64,000 nt of DNA, taken from positions 25,635-89,634 of the forward strand of contig JACCVY010000240.1 of assembly GCA_013697915.1 (NCBI GenBank), in the 5' to 3' direction. How positions within the stretch are numbered: the stretch's first letter is position 1; each line of letters begins with the position of its first letter. A program made the translations under genes and the position numbers. Origin of the DNA: Blastocatellia bacterium. GTDB lineage: Bacteria > Acidobacteriota > Blastocatellia > Pyrinomonadales > Pyrinomonadaceae. Below, in pieces: positions 35,589 through 44,537 of this stretch. The notes beneath the pieces were generated by a model. It had not been told where the DNA came from. It was given only the letters and a program-made list of their open reading frames with translations, and searched no databases.

Positions 35589-38135
35589 GTGCACGAGCCT
35601 TCCCAAGTATTAAGCAAACCTGCAACAACGCCTGACCGTCTGCCCGCAGCCGAAGCGCCATTCGCAGCCGGCCCACCTCAATATGCCGAGGTGGCAGTTC
35701 CCGTCCACGTTCTGACAACCTTCATTTACCGTCTACCTCCCGCCTTGCAAGCAGACGCAGAAACCGGGTCGCGCATTGCTGTCCCTTTTGGAAGAAAACT
35801 CGTTACCGGCTACATCGTGGCTTTGCACAGAGATTTGCGATCCGGCACGAGTTTGAAAGAAGAAAATATCAAGGATGCGCGCGAGATTCTCGACACGTCT
35901 CCGCTCGTAACATCTGAAATCCTGGAACTTACCCGCTGGGTCTCGGACTACTACCTGGCGCCGTGGGGCGAAGTGCTCAAGGCGGCGTTGCCACCAGGCG
36001 TCAGTCCGCGCGTTCAGCAACTTTTGAGCATTACCAAAGCTGGACGCGCCGAAATGGACTACCCCTCGGCGGACACCGAGAGTGCCAGACGACGCTTGCT
36101 GGAAATGGTAAACGAAGCAGGTACGCTGGCACTGGCTTCAGCCGCTGACAAGTTGAAGATTAATGAACTGGCCAAGCTCGCACGTGTACTTGCGCGCGAG
36201 GGTTTACTAGATATTGAACAGCAATCTGGTACGGATTCGGTGCGTGCAAAATATGAACGGCGTGTTCGCTTATGTCCCGCGCCCTCCCTGGCTGCTCCAG
36301 ATAATGCGGCAAAGTTCACCGACGCCCAACAACGAGTCATTGAGTCGCTCAAAAATGAAGAGTCGTTAGCTTTCCCTGAACTGCTCGCGCGCGCGCAGGT
36401 TGGTCCATCGCCGGTGATGACGTTGGCGAAGCGGAAGCTCGTGGAAATTTTTCAACAGCAGTCGCGTCGCGATCCTCTAAGCGATTCGCCAGCGGCGGCG
36501 GTTACAGACTATGTATTGACGGAAGACCAGGAGAAAGTCATTGCCGAAATCATTCTGTCGCTGGACAGCCACGCCTACTCGCCGTTTTTGTTGCACGGCG
36601 TGACGGGCAGCGGCAAGACCGAGGTTTACATCCGGGCGATGCGGGTGGCGCTCAAGCTCGGTCGTTCTGCGTTGATGCTGGTTCCGGAAATTGCGTTGAC
36701 GCCGGTTTTCTCCCAGCGCCTGCGCATGCACTTCGGCGAGCAAGTCGCCATTTTTCATTCATCGTTATCGAAAGGTGAGCGGTTCGACGAGTGGACGCGT
36801 GTCCGCAACGGCAGCGCGCGTATAGTCATCGGCACGCGCTCGGCAGTATTCGCACCAATACAAAATCTGGGGCTGGTTATTGTTGACGAAGAACACGAGT
36901 CGACCTATCGCCAGCAGGATTCACCTCATTACAATGCGCGCGACACCGCAATTGTGCGGGCGCAAAAGCAAGCTGCCGTGGTCATTCTCGGCTCGGCAAC
37001 GCCTTCACTCGAATCATTTCATAACGCGAGCACGGGCAAGTATAAGTATTTGCAACTGCCCAATCGCCTGGGAGGCCGGCCGCTGGCAGTGGCTGAAATC
37101 ATTGACATGCGCGCGGCGTTTGCACGCCAACAGCGACCGGCGATTTTTTCCGACGAATTGTTGCGAGCGATTGACGCGACTCACCGGCGCGGCGAGCAAT
37201 CAATCATCCTGCTGAATCGTCGCGGCTACTCGAGCTTCGTGCTCTGCCGCTCGTGCGGCGAAAGCATTCAGTGTCCAAACTGCGATGTGACGCTAACCTA
37301 TCATCGCAGTGAATGCGTAATAATCTGTCACTACTGCGATCATCGCGAAGCTGCACCGGTTAAGTGTCCGAACTGCGAAGGCAAGTACATCTATTACGTA
37401 GGTGAAGGCACGCAGCAGATTGAAGAGAAGTTGCGCACATTGTTTCCTGCAATTCGAATCGCTCGAATTGATCGAGACACAACCGCGCGCCGGCATGCAG
37501 TTGAAAAGTCCCTGCACGACTTTAGCGAGGGCAAAATCGACATGCTGGTGGGAACGCAGATACTCGCCAAAGGTCACGATTTCCCCAACGTTACGCTGGT
37601 TGGAGTGGTATCGGTTGATGCCGGCCTGGCGTTGCCGGACTTCCGCGCCGCCGAACGGACATTTCAACTTCTGACCCAGGTTGCGGGTCGCGCCGGGCGC
37701 GGCGATCTCGCCGGCAAAGTTTTGATTCAGACCTATCACCCTTATCATTACGCGTTGCGGCATGCGAGCGGTCAGGACTACGCGGGCTTTTATGAAGAGG
37801 AGATTCGCCACCGGCAGAATCACAGTTATCCTCCGTTCGTCGCGCTGGCTTCGTTGCTGGTTCATGGCACGAAACTCGATCAAGTTAGGTCAGATGCTCT
37901 GCAGCTGCGAAAAGAATTGGACACGGCCAATCCGAATCGCATCGTGCGCGTCCTGGGCCCGGCGCCAGCCGCACTCGCAAGATTGAAAAATGAGTTTCGC
38001 ATGCAACTCCTAATTAAGGGTCGCAAGCGCCAGCAGTTGCGCGACGTTATCGATGCGGCTTTGAAGGCGGTTGCAACTAACGGGGTCAATCTGCGCACGG
38101 TCAACGTGGAGATCGATCCGGTGTCAATAATGTAG
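35589..38135 (+). CDS. priA: primosomal replication protein N' / replication restart helicase
   Basis: 848-residue superfamily 2 helicase that reloads the replisome at stalled forks. The start is GTG at 35589. Walker A is LHGVTGSGKTEVYIRAM (about 335), Walker B VIVDEEHESTYRQQD and motif VVILGSATPSLESF follow; eight zinc cysteines are present in FVLCRSCGESIQCPNCDVTL and IICHYCDHREAAPVKCPNCE; motif V/VI is in VDAGLALPDFRAAERTFQLL-TQVAGRAGRG. The N-terminal 3'-DNA-binding domain (VPVHVLTTFIYRLPPAL) is about 110 residues as expected. Confidence 0.96.
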   Translation: MHEPSQVLSKPATTPDRLPAAEAPFAAGPPQYAEVAVPVHVLTTFIYRLPPALQADAETGSRIAVPFGRKLVTGYIVALHRDLRSGTSLKEENIKDAREILDTSPLVTSEILELTRWVSDYYLAPWGEVLKAALPPGVSPRVQQLLSITKAGRAEMDYPSADTESARRRLLEMVNEAGTLALASAADKLKINELAKLARVLAREGLLDIEQQSGTDSVRAKYERRVRLCPAPSLAAPDNAAKFTDAQQRVIESLKNEESLAFPELLARAQVGPSPVMTLAKRKLVEIFQQQSRRDPLSDSPAAAVTDYVLTEDQEKVIAEIILSLDSHAYSPFLLHGVTGSGKTEVYIRAMRVALKLGRSALMLVPEIALTPVFSQRLRMHFGEQVAIFHSSLSKGERFDEWTRVRNGSARIVIGTRSAVFAPIQNLGLVIVDEEHESTYRQQDSPHYNARDTAIVRAQKQAAVVILGSATPSLESFHNASTGKYKYLQLPNRLGGRPLAVAEIIDMRAAFARQQRPAIFSDELLRAIDATHRRGEQSIILLNRRGYSSFVLCRSCGESIQCPNCDVTLTYHRSECVIICHYCDHREAAPVKCPNCEGKYIYYVGEGTQQIEEKLRTLFPAIRIARIDRDTTARRHAVEKSLHDFSEGKIDMLVGTQILAKGHDFPNVTLVGVVSVDAGLALPDFRAAERTFQLLTQVAGRAGRGDLAGKVLIQTYHPYHYALRHASGQDYAGFYEEEIRHRQNHSYPPFVALASLLVHGTKLDQVRSDALQLRKELDTANPNRIVRVLGPAPAALARLKNEFRMQLLIKGRKRQQLRDVIDAALKAVATNGVNLRTVNVEIDPVSIM

Positions 38136-38272
38136 GCGCAATCGGCTAGTAGTTCAGAGTACAACCTTAGGTTGCGCTTCGGCGAGTTGAGGTAAGCGGA
38201 AACATGAACTCTAAACTGAGGAATCAAGCTCCCTCGCTATTCGCGATCCTATTGATACGTTAAACTTTCAGC

Positions 38273-39322
38273 ATGAAACTTTCAGAACTTGCCAGATTGA
38301 CGGGCGCCAGCGTTGACGAAAACTTCAACGGTATCGAGATAACCGGTGCTGCCGGTCTTGACGATGCTGGTCCATCCGACGTCAGCTTCCTGGCGAACCC
38401 TCGTTATACCGCCAAAGTAAACACGACGCGCGCCGCGGCGGTCTATCTTGCTGCAGGGGCGCAAACCGAACGCGCGATTGCCGTACTGCGAACTAAGGAT
38501 CCTTATCTCGCCTACACCCGCGCGCTTCGCTTGTTCCATCCGGAACCAACCTTTGCGGCCATGATTCATGAATCAGCGGTGATTGATTCATCGAGCACTG
38601 TGGCTGGAACTGCGCGCGTCGATGCCGGCGTCGTGATTGGGGCAGGCTGCCAAATCGGTGACGGCGTCCACATTTACCCGAATGTCACGATTTATGAAAA
38701 CGTAGTCATTGGCGGAAATTCGGTTATTCATTCCGGAGTTGTGATTCGCGAACGTTCCCAAATCGGTGCGCGAGTAATCATCCATAACAACGTTGTCGTC
38801 GGTTGCGATGGTTTTGGTTATGCGAAAGACGAAGAGCGCCGCTGGTTGAAGATTCCGCAAACCGGTCGAGTGATTATTGAGGATGACGTGGAGATCGGGG
38901 CCGCCACGACAATCGATCGGGCTTCGGTTGGCGAATCACGCATTGGGCGCGGCACTAAAATCGACAACCTGGTCCAGATTGGTCACTCGTGCACGGTTGG
39001 CGAAGACAGTTTGTTGTGCGCGCAGGTTGGTCTGGCCGGTAGTTCGCATATTGGCAGTCGGGTTATTCTGGCGGGGCAAGCAGGCGTGGCCGGTCATTTA
39101 ACAATTGGCGATGATGTTATCGTTACAGCTAAAAGTGGCACCAGCCATGATGTGCCGGCAGGAAAAGTGATTTCCGGTATTCCGGCGTTCGATAATAAGG
39201 ATTGGTTGCGTTCGACAGCGGCGTTCAGGCGTCTCGGCGAGATGCAGCGAAAGTTAAGGGAACTGGAAAAGAAACTGGAAGAACTGCTGGGTCGTAAGAG
39301 CGGGGGCATGCCCCCTTCCTGA
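38273..39322 (+). CDS. lpxD: UDP-3-O-(R-3-hydroxyacyl)glucosamine N-acyltransferase
   Basis: Adds the N-linked 3-hydroxyacyl chain in lipid A synthesis; 349 residues. The N-terminal uridine-binding domain (MKLSELARLTGASVDENFNG) precedes a left-handed beta helix of hexapeptide repeats with VVGCDGFGYAKDEERRWLKI (catalytic region), IGAATTIDRASVG and LVQIGHSCTVGEDSLLCAQV-GLAGSSHIG, then a C-terminal helix. The last eight residues, KSGGMPPS, and the stop are encoded by the left arm of a family A repeat. Its presence indicates an LPS-bearing outer membrane. Monocistronic by position. Confidence 0.95.
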   Translation: MKLSELARLTGASVDENFNGIEITGAAGLDDAGPSDVSFLANPRYTAKVNTTRAAAVYLAAGAQTERAIAVLRTKDPYLAYTRALRLFHPEPTFAAMIHESAVIDSSSTVAGTARVDAGVVIGAGCQIGDGVHIYPNVTIYENVVIGGNSVIHSGVVIRERSQIGARVIIHNNVVVGCDGFGYAKDEERRWLKIPQTGRVIIEDDVEIGAATTIDRASVGESRIGRGTKIDNLVQIGHSCTVGEDSLLCAQVGLAGSSHIGSRVILAGQAGVAGHLTIGDDVIVTAKSGTSHDVPAGKVISGIPAFDNKDWLRSTAAFRRLGEMQRKLRELEKKLEELLGRKSGGMPPS

Positions 39323-39462
39323 CCTGCGAATTTGCGACCTGCGATTTGCGAACCGGGAACTTGCTACCTTACATCACCAGGTCATGATTGAAAGGCTTCC
39401 AATCTTCGACCAACGACTCAAGGGTATCCAGCTCAAGGTTGGGAAGGGGGCATGCCCCCGCT
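39299..39462. repeat. palindromic intergenic element, family A, copy 2 (overlaps lpxD 3' end)
   Basis: Left arm AGCGGGGGCATGCCCCCTTC then CTGACCT (39299-39325); right arm AAGGTTGGGAAGGGGG then CATGCCCCCGCT (39435-39462). The centre (TTGAAAGGCTTCCAA) is related to that of copy 1. The first 24 bases are in frame with lpxD and end its reading frame with TGA. Confidence 0.85.
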
Positions 39463-39464
39463 GG

Positions 39465-40214
39465 CTACGTAACCGCACCGCCATCCACGATCACAACTTC
39501 ACCATTCATAAAACTGTTCCGGTCGCTGACCATGAATGCTGCATACTCCGCCAGTTCTTCCGGCCGGCCTGCACGTCCGGCTGAAGCCCAGAAATGATGC
39601 ATCTCCAGCAGACGTTGCGGCAGCGCCTGGGCCAACTCAGTGTCAAAAATTCCTGCAGCGATCGCATTCACTTTGACGCCAAACGTGCCCGCCTCGCGCG
39701 ACAAGCATTTCGTAAATCCAATCATCGCCGCTTTCGAAGTCGCGTAATGCACCGCTGTCGGCAACGCCCTGATGGCGCCAATCGAAGTGATGTTTAGGAT
39801 GCTTCCCTTCCGCTGCCGGATCATCTGCTTGTAGATGGGTTTTGTTACAGCGAAAAGGCTGCCGACGTTTGTATCGATCACTTCATCCCATGCCCGATCA
39901 GTCGTCGTCGCAAAGTTATCGCCGCGATTGATGGCCGCATTGTTTACCAGAATATCTATGCCGCCCCATTTTTCAACAATCTCGCGCACAAGTTTTTTCA
40001 AACCAAGCCGATCGGTGACAGAAATCTTAAAGCTCAGCGCGCGCCGTTGAAGCGTCTCGATTTTCGTCACCATTTCCGTGGCGAGATCATCGCGCGAGTT
40101 GTAATTGAAGGCCACGTCCGCGCCTTCGCGCGCGAAGACTTGACAGAGAGCGGCGCCGATTCCGCGCGTACCTCCGGTTATGAACGCGCGCTTCCCTTCC
40201 AGCAATAAACTCAC
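39465..40214 (-). CDS. SDR family oxidoreductase, FabG-like
   Basis: 249-residue classical SDR beginning at GTG 40214 (GGAG upstream). Motifs: FITGGTRGIGAAL, DVAFNYNSR (NADP-type pocket), NNAAINRGDNF, ILNITSIGA and catalytic YATSKAAMIGF; ends VVIVDGGAVT. Consistent with 3-oxoacyl-ACP reductase or a related reductase; the substrate is not specified. The stop is 3 bases from family A copy 2. A rho-independent terminator lies between it and the upstream glycosyltransferase gene, so it has its own promoter. Confidence 0.92.
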   Translation of the reverse strand: MSLLLEGKRAFITGGTRGIGAALCQVFAREGADVAFNYNSRDDLATEMVTKIETLQRRALSFKISVTDRLGLKKLVREIVEKWGGIDILVNNAAINRGDNFATTTDRAWDEVIDTNVGSLFAVTKPIYKQMIRQRKGSILNITSIGAIRALPTAVHYATSKAAMIGFTKCLSREAGTFGVKVNAIAAGIFDTELAQALPQRLLEMHHFWASAGRAGRPEELAEYAAFMVSDRNSFMNGEVVIVDGGAVT

Positions 40215-40231
40215 AGGCGAATTAGTCTCCT

Positions 40232-40263
40232 AAAAAGCCCGCTTCTCATTCAACAAGCGGGCT
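40232..40263 (-). terminator. rho-independent terminator downstream of the MGDG-synthase-like gene
   Basis: On the minus strand: AGCCCGCTT, a 10-base loop, AAGCGGGCT and then TTTTTA. A 9-bp perfect GC-rich stem followed directly by a T-run, about 100 bases after the stop codon of the glycosyltransferase gene and before the SDR start. Confidence 0.75.
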
Positions 40264-40366
40264 AAGCTTTTTGAGTTTTCTCAAATCTTGAATTTGAGAT
40301 CTCATAACATCTTGTCGTTTTGCCGGGAAATTAAACTCTTAAACGCAGGAACAGTCAAACGGGTGG

Positions 40367-41566
40367 TCAGGCGGAGACGGCTTCAGCCAGCACGACTTCT
40401 TCCGCGGTTTCGGTTGAAGCGGGAATGAGCGCAGTGATCTCTTCAACAATGTGTCGCGTGGCATTGGGAATGGCCAGGCCTATGGTCGCGGCGCGCAGGG
40501 CCGAGTAATGTGCCGTGTCTTCAACCATGCGACGCACCACCGGGACAATATCGCCCGCACGTCGCAGCAGTATCCCGGCGCCACGTTTTACGATCAGGCT
40601 CGCGGTCGCTGCTTCCTGCGGCATGGGTTCAGTAATCGCATCACCGATAATTGGCAAGCGGCAGGCGAAGGCTTCAAAAGTTGTCAGGCCGCCAAGTTTA
40701 GAAATCATGACATTTGCCGCGCCCATCAACTCTTCGACGTGTTCCGAGTAGCCAATCACCTTAATGGGAAACGACGCGTCCCGGGCCAGCGACTCAGCAT
40801 CGGCTCTCAAGGTTTCGTTCTTGCCCGCCAGAAAAATCGCCTGCACTTCCAATTGCCCGCGCACCAGCTCGCGGAAGATCTGCGGGATGTTGCCGCCACC
40901 TTCCCAACCAGCGTTCACGAAAACTGTGAACTTGTCAGGGTCGAGACCAAGCGCCTTGCGCGCCGCCTGCGCTGCCTCTTCGCCGGGATAAGCAAACTTT
41001 GGATGCACGGGCATGCCGGATATCTTGATGCGCTGGGGATTGATGCCGTAATCGATCAACTGTCGCCGCGCCTCGTCACTGGCTACCAGGTAAAGCGTGA
41101 CATCGTCGCAAGCCCAGCCTTTCCAAAAACCGTAATAAGGATCGGTGACAACGGAAACGAGCGGAATGCGGTCGGCGAGTTTCAGCTCTTTCAGCACGCG
41201 CGCAAAGATGTGTTGCGTTAGCGGGTGAACGCTCACCACCACATGAGGGCACCAACGCTCAAAAAGTTCTCTGATAAACCCGATGCAGCGTTTTTGAAAG
41301 AACTCCCGAGTCTCCGGGCGAAAGCGGTTGACGCACCAATAGAGATACTTCATCCAGTGCTGACGGTTGCGCAGCAGCCAGTTGTAAAGGTTGACCATCC
41401 TGGCGGTGATCGAGTGGGACTCTTCAACCGCTTTTACGACGCGCACTGCGTAGGACTGGCCATCGAAAAACTTCTGCACGCCGGCAACAATCGCCGCCGC
41501 AGCGGAACGATGTCCGCCACCGGTGTCAGAAGAGATGATCAGGATTTTGGGAATGCGTTGCGACAT
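40367..41566 (-). CDS. MGDG-synthase-like glycosyltransferase (GT28 family, diacylglycerol type)
   Basis: 399 residues. The N-terminal MGDG-synthase domain starts KILIISSDTGGGHRSAAAAI; PHVVVSVHPLTQH and VSVVTDPYYGFWKGW follow. The C-terminal GT28 domain has TVFVNAGWEGGGNIPQIF, KVIGYSEHVEELMGAANVMI and KLGGLTTFEAFACRLPIIGD (UDP-sugar pocket). The family makes mono/di-glycosyl-diacylglycerol (MGDG synthase, UgtP) and is related to MurG; the lipid acceptor here is inferred. It is 62 bases downstream of the radical SAM gene on the same strand and ends at a rho-independent terminator, so the two probably form an operon. Confidence 0.88.
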   Translation of the reverse strand: MSQRIPKILIISSDTGGGHRSAAAAIVAGVQKFFDGQSYAVRVVKAVEESHSITARMVNLYNWLLRNRQHWMKYLYWCVNRFRPETREFFQKRCIGFIRELFERWCPHVVVSVHPLTQHIFARVLKELKLADRIPLVSVVTDPYYGFWKGWACDDVTLYLVASDEARRQLIDYGINPQRIKISGMPVHPKFAYPGEEAAQAARKALGLDPDKFTVFVNAGWEGGGNIPQIFRELVRGQLEVQAIFLAGKNETLRADAESLARDASFPIKVIGYSEHVEELMGAANVMISKLGGLTTFEAFACRLPIIGDAITEPMPQEAATASLIVKRGAGILLRRAGDIVPVVRRMVEDTAHYSALRAATIGLAIPNATRHIVEEITALIPASTETAEEVVLAEAVSA

Positions 41567-41573
41567 TAAATCG

Positions 41574-41630
41574 ATTGGTCTTTGGTCTTTGGTCTTTGGC
41601 TTTCGGTTTACGATTCACGATTTACGATTC
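41574..41630. repeat. degenerate tandem repeats (GGTCTTT / ACGATTCACGATTT)
   Basis: Between the radical SAM stop and the glycosyltransferase start: TTGGTCTTTGGTCTTTGGTC followed by TTTACGATTCACGATTTACG, both short tandem repeats. Similar GGTCTTTGG tracts lie at 18130 and 44448. Confidence 0.55.
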
Positions 41631-42792
41631 ACGCCCTGACCGTCACGCCTTCCGCTTCCGGATGCAAGCGGTCCATCTCTTTCCGCGCCTTCTTCATTTC
41701 CTTTTCCAGTTTTTTGATTTGGATCAAGTGGCCGGGATTGAAAGGCAGCGACGGGTAATAGCTATTCGATTCATGGGTGCAGAAACAACCGTCGGCGGCT
41801 TTCTTGCGCCGCTCTTTCATGGCCGGGGACAGCCAGAGCTTTTGAAAGTCCCAATCAAACTCGCGCAGGTTTCCGATGGGCGCCAGGTTCTCGCAAGACG
41901 AAACCGTGCCTTCATCGTAGATAACGCCCCCGGCGGTTCCAGCGTAACAGGTCATTTGCGCTTGCTGGGTTTCCTGCGTCTTCGCAATCAAGCCGTGCAT
42001 GTAAATGTCGATAGCGGCTTTGAAGAAACCGGCGTTGCCGCCGTAGTTGTTCTTAAGCGCGGCGTGACGCGAATCGTCGTCAATCATGGTTGCGAGTTTC
42101 GCGTAACGGGAATGATCGATTTCGAGCTCAATGGGATCGGCTGATGGCGGACGAATGTAGTTGAAGTTAACTTTGTCCGGACGAAGGTCATACTTCAAAA
42201 AGTCGTACCACTCAAAAATCGTGTCCTGATTCGAATTCATGAAGCAGGTGCACGTCTGAATGTCGAGTTTGGGAAATTCTTTTTTGATCGTCTGGAGCTG
42301 GCGCGCCGTATCGATCGCAATATCCCATGAACCCTCTTTCTGCCGAATCTTCTCGTGCTGATGTTTCAACCCATCAATGCCGAGCGCGACCGTCACGTTC
42401 AGATTAGGGCACTCTTCGAGTATCCGGGTGATGTCAGGAAAGATTCGTTTCTGAATCTGACCATTGGACATGATGTAGATCGATTCGAGTTTGTTGTTCG
42501 TGTAGAAAGCCTTCGCAATTTCCGGCAGGTCTTTGCGTGTGAACGGTTCGCCACCGGCCAAAATTAGAACGCCAAGATTGCCGCCCAACGTCTCGGAAAT
42601 TCTTTCAATCTCGTGCGTCTTCATCTGCAGCTTTTTGCGCGGGCGATCGTCCAGCTCGTCCGTGAAAAAGCAATGGGTACACCGCATGTCGCAGACCGAA
42701 GTCACCAGAATGTTCAATAAAATTGGCGAAAACGGCTGGCCGACAGCCAACTTCGCATAACGCTTTAAAAGCTCTTTTGTCGTAAAGTCCAT
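41629..42792 (-). CDS. radical SAM protein with SPASM-like C-terminal cysteines, function unknown
   Basis: 387 residues. The AdoMet cluster motif CxxxCxxC is at Cys34, 38 and 41 (SVCDMRCTHCFF). Downstream are GVLILAGGEPFTRKDLPEIA and IYIMSNGQ, typical of the fold. The C-terminal region has CYAGTAGGVIYDEGTVSSCE and DGCFCTHESNSYYPSL, a possible auxiliary cluster site. The closing helix (KKLEKEMKKARKEMDRL) is strongly charged. Substrate unknown; resemblance to HpnH or MoaA-like enzymes is only general. Upstream of the MGDG-synthase-like gene on the same strand, which suggests a lipid or glycolipid role. Confidence 0.85.
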   Translation of the reverse strand: MDFTTKELLKRYAKLAVGQPFSPILLNILVTSVCDMRCTHCFFTDELDDRPRKKLQMKTHEIERISETLGGNLGVLILAGGEPFTRKDLPEIAKAFYTNNKLESIYIMSNGQIQKRIFPDITRILEECPNLNVTVALGIDGLKHQHEKIRQKEGSWDIAIDTARQLQTIKKEFPKLDIQTCTCFMNSNQDTIFEWYDFLKYDLRPDKVNFNYIRPPSADPIELEIDHSRYAKLATMIDDDSRHAALKNNYGGNAGFFKAAIDIYMHGLIAKTQETQQAQMTCYAGTAGGVIYDEGTVSSCENLAPIGNLREFDWDFQKLWLSPAMKERRKKAADGCFCTHESNSYYPSLPFNPGHLIQIKKLEKEMKKARKEMDRLHPEAEGVTVRA

Positions 42793-42904
42793 TTCAACCT
42801 CAATTAATAACGCGCATCCTTTGATGCGAAATGAAGATTAACAGATAAGACCTTTTAACGTAACCCGAATTCCCTGACTGTAAAAGTTTTGTAATTGCGT
42901 TTGT

Positions 42905-43064
42905 GGCATAGACTTTAGGAGTCTCTGAACAAGTTGGTGAAAAGTTTTCACTGAAGGCCCGCGAAGCGGGCTCAATACAAATTGTTCATTGCCTTGATCG
43001 GAGGTTCCTTTAGTTAGTGGCATAGACTTTAGTCTGTGTCGCTCTCAGCAATCACAGACTATGC
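42905..43064. repeat. composite palindromic region (GCATAGACTTTAG and family B flank)
   Basis: Between ntrX and the radical SAM gene: GGCATAGACTTTAGGAGTCTC at the left and GGCATAGACTTTAGTCTGTG with CACAGACTATGC at the right, around CCCGCGAAGCGGGC. The segment GCTCAATACAAATTGTTCAT then TGCCTTGATC is the reverse complement of one next to family B copy 2 (63757-63795). No ORF. Confidence 0.7.
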
Positions 43065-43077
43065 TACTCAGAAGATG

Positions 43078-44442
43078 CTAAGAAACTCCGGCGCGTTCGC
43101 TGCGGCTGGGAATACCCAGGGCGCGCATTCGCCGGTAGAGGTGGCTGCGGTCAACGCCCATCAGTTCCGCCGCGCGGGAAACGTTCCCCTCGGCTTCGTC
43201 CAATTTCCTTTGAATGAACTCACGATGATAAGCGTCGGTCGCTTCTTTAAAGGACGGGAATCTAAACGAGGTGGCAGGCGCTTCGTCTTTTCCGTGCGGC
43301 GGCAGATCGGCGGCCATGACTTTGATTCCCGGGTTCATGATTACGACTCGCTCAATCGTGTTTCTTAACTCACGCACGTTGCCCGGCCAGGAATAGTTTT
43401 GCAGCTCTTCAATTGCATCAGATTCAAACTGCTTGGGAATCTTTCCGTAAGCTTGCGAAAAATTCTGGTTAAAGAAATCAACCAACAGCGGCAGGTCTTC
43501 AAGCCGTTCTCGCAGCGGCGGCAGCTCAAAAGGAATTACGTTAAGCCGGTAAAACAGATCCGGGCGAAACTTTCCCTGTTCGATCTCCGCGTCCAGACGT
43601 TTGTTGGTAGCCGCAATCACCCGCACATCCACTTTCACTGAATTTCCGCTACCCACCGGCTCAAACCGTTGCTCCTCGAGCACGCGCAAAACCTTGGCCT
43701 GGACGTTGGCGCTCATGTCGCCAATCTCGTCGAGAAAGAGTGTCGCGCCGTCAGCCAACTCAAACTTGCCCTTTTTCGCCGAGGTGGCGCCGGTGAATGC
43801 GCCCTTCACATGGCCGAACAGTTCGGACTCGATGAGCTCTTCCGGTATGGCGGCGGAATTAACTTCAATAAAGGGATCGCCGGCGCGGCGCGATTTGGCG
43901 TGAATGGCGCGCGCTACCAACTCTTTACCGGTGCCCGACTCGCCGTAAATCAAGACCCTTCCGTCGGTGGGCGCGACTACTGCAATCTGTTTGCGCAACG
44001 CGCGCATCGCCACTGAGTCGCCCACCATCTTGTATTCGTGCGCCAGTTCGGCTGACATCTCCGCATTCATCAGTTCCAGGCGCTGTTGCTTCAGCGCATT
44101 GCGCACAGTCAGCAATGTCTTTTCCAGGGAGAGGGGTTTCTCGATGAAATCAAAAGCGCCAAGCTTGGTGGCCTTAACCGCTGTCTCCACGTTGCCGTGC
44201 CCGGAAATAATTACGACTGCAGCATCCGAACCGGCGGCTCGCAATCGTCGCAGCGTTTCCAGGCCGTCGATTCCCGGCAACCAAACGTCGAGCAACACGC
44301 AACTGTACGCGCGCTTTTCGAGAGCACTGAGACACTCTTCGCCGGTCGCGACCGCCTCGACAGCGAATCCCTCATCTTCCATCACTCCACGCAACGTGTC
44401 GCGAATGCCGGGTTCGTCGTCAACAATGAGAATTGAATGCAT
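43078..44442 (-). CDS. ntrX: sigma-54-dependent response regulator (NtrX/NtrC class)
   Basis: 454 residues: receiver domain at about 1-118 (LIVDDEPGIRD, phospho-acceptor in LLDVWLPGIDG), a sigma-54 AAA+ domain at about 140-375 (Walker A GESGTGKELVARAI, GAFTGA in HVKGAFTGATSAKKG, Walker B LFLDEIGDM), and a Fis-type helix-turn-helix at the end (AEGNVSRAAELMGVDRSHLY). It activates sigma-54 promoters. The gene lies just downstream of an NtrY-like kinase on the same strand, separated by low-complexity DNA, so NtrYX is the likely pair. Confidence 0.93.
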   Translation of the reverse strand: MHSILIVDDEPGIRDTLRGVMEDEGFAVEAVATGEECLSALEKRAYSCVLLDVWLPGIDGLETLRRLRAAGSDAAVVIISGHGNVETAVKATKLGAFDFIEKPLSLEKTLLTVRNALKQQRLELMNAEMSAELAHEYKMVGDSVAMRALRKQIAVVAPTDGRVLIYGESGTGKELVARAIHAKSRRAGDPFIEVNSAAIPEELIESELFGHVKGAFTGATSAKKGKFELADGATLFLDEIGDMSANVQAKVLRVLEEQRFEPVGSGNSVKVDVRVIAATNKRLDAEIEQGKFRPDLFYRLNVIPFELPPLRERLEDLPLLVDFFNQNFSQAYGKIPKQFESDAIEELQNYSWPGNVRELRNTIERVVIMNPGIKVMAADLPPHGKDEAPATSFRFPSFKEATDAYHREFIQRKLDEAEGNVSRAAELMGVDRSHLYRRMRALGIPSRSERAGVS

Positions 44443-44447
44443 CGTCG

Positions 44448-44537
44448 GTCAGTGGTTAGTAGTCAGTGATCTGTGATCAGTGGTCAGTCTTTGGTCTTTG
44501 GTCTTTGGCTTTCTGTCTGCCGTCTGCCGTCTGCCTT
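44448..44537. repeat. degenerate tandem repeats between ntrY and ntrX
   Basis: CAGTGGTTAGTAGTCAGTGA and TCTGTGATCAGTGGTCAGTC, then three GGTCTTT units and three CTGCCGT units. The same mixture occurs at 18130 and partly at 41574. It separates two genes otherwise expected to be co-transcribed. Confidence 0.55.

Noticed and set aside
40451..41221. 256-codon plus-strand frame
   Set aside because: Antisense to the MGDG-synthase-like glycosyltransferase, whose GGGH and GT28 motifs are in the minus frame.
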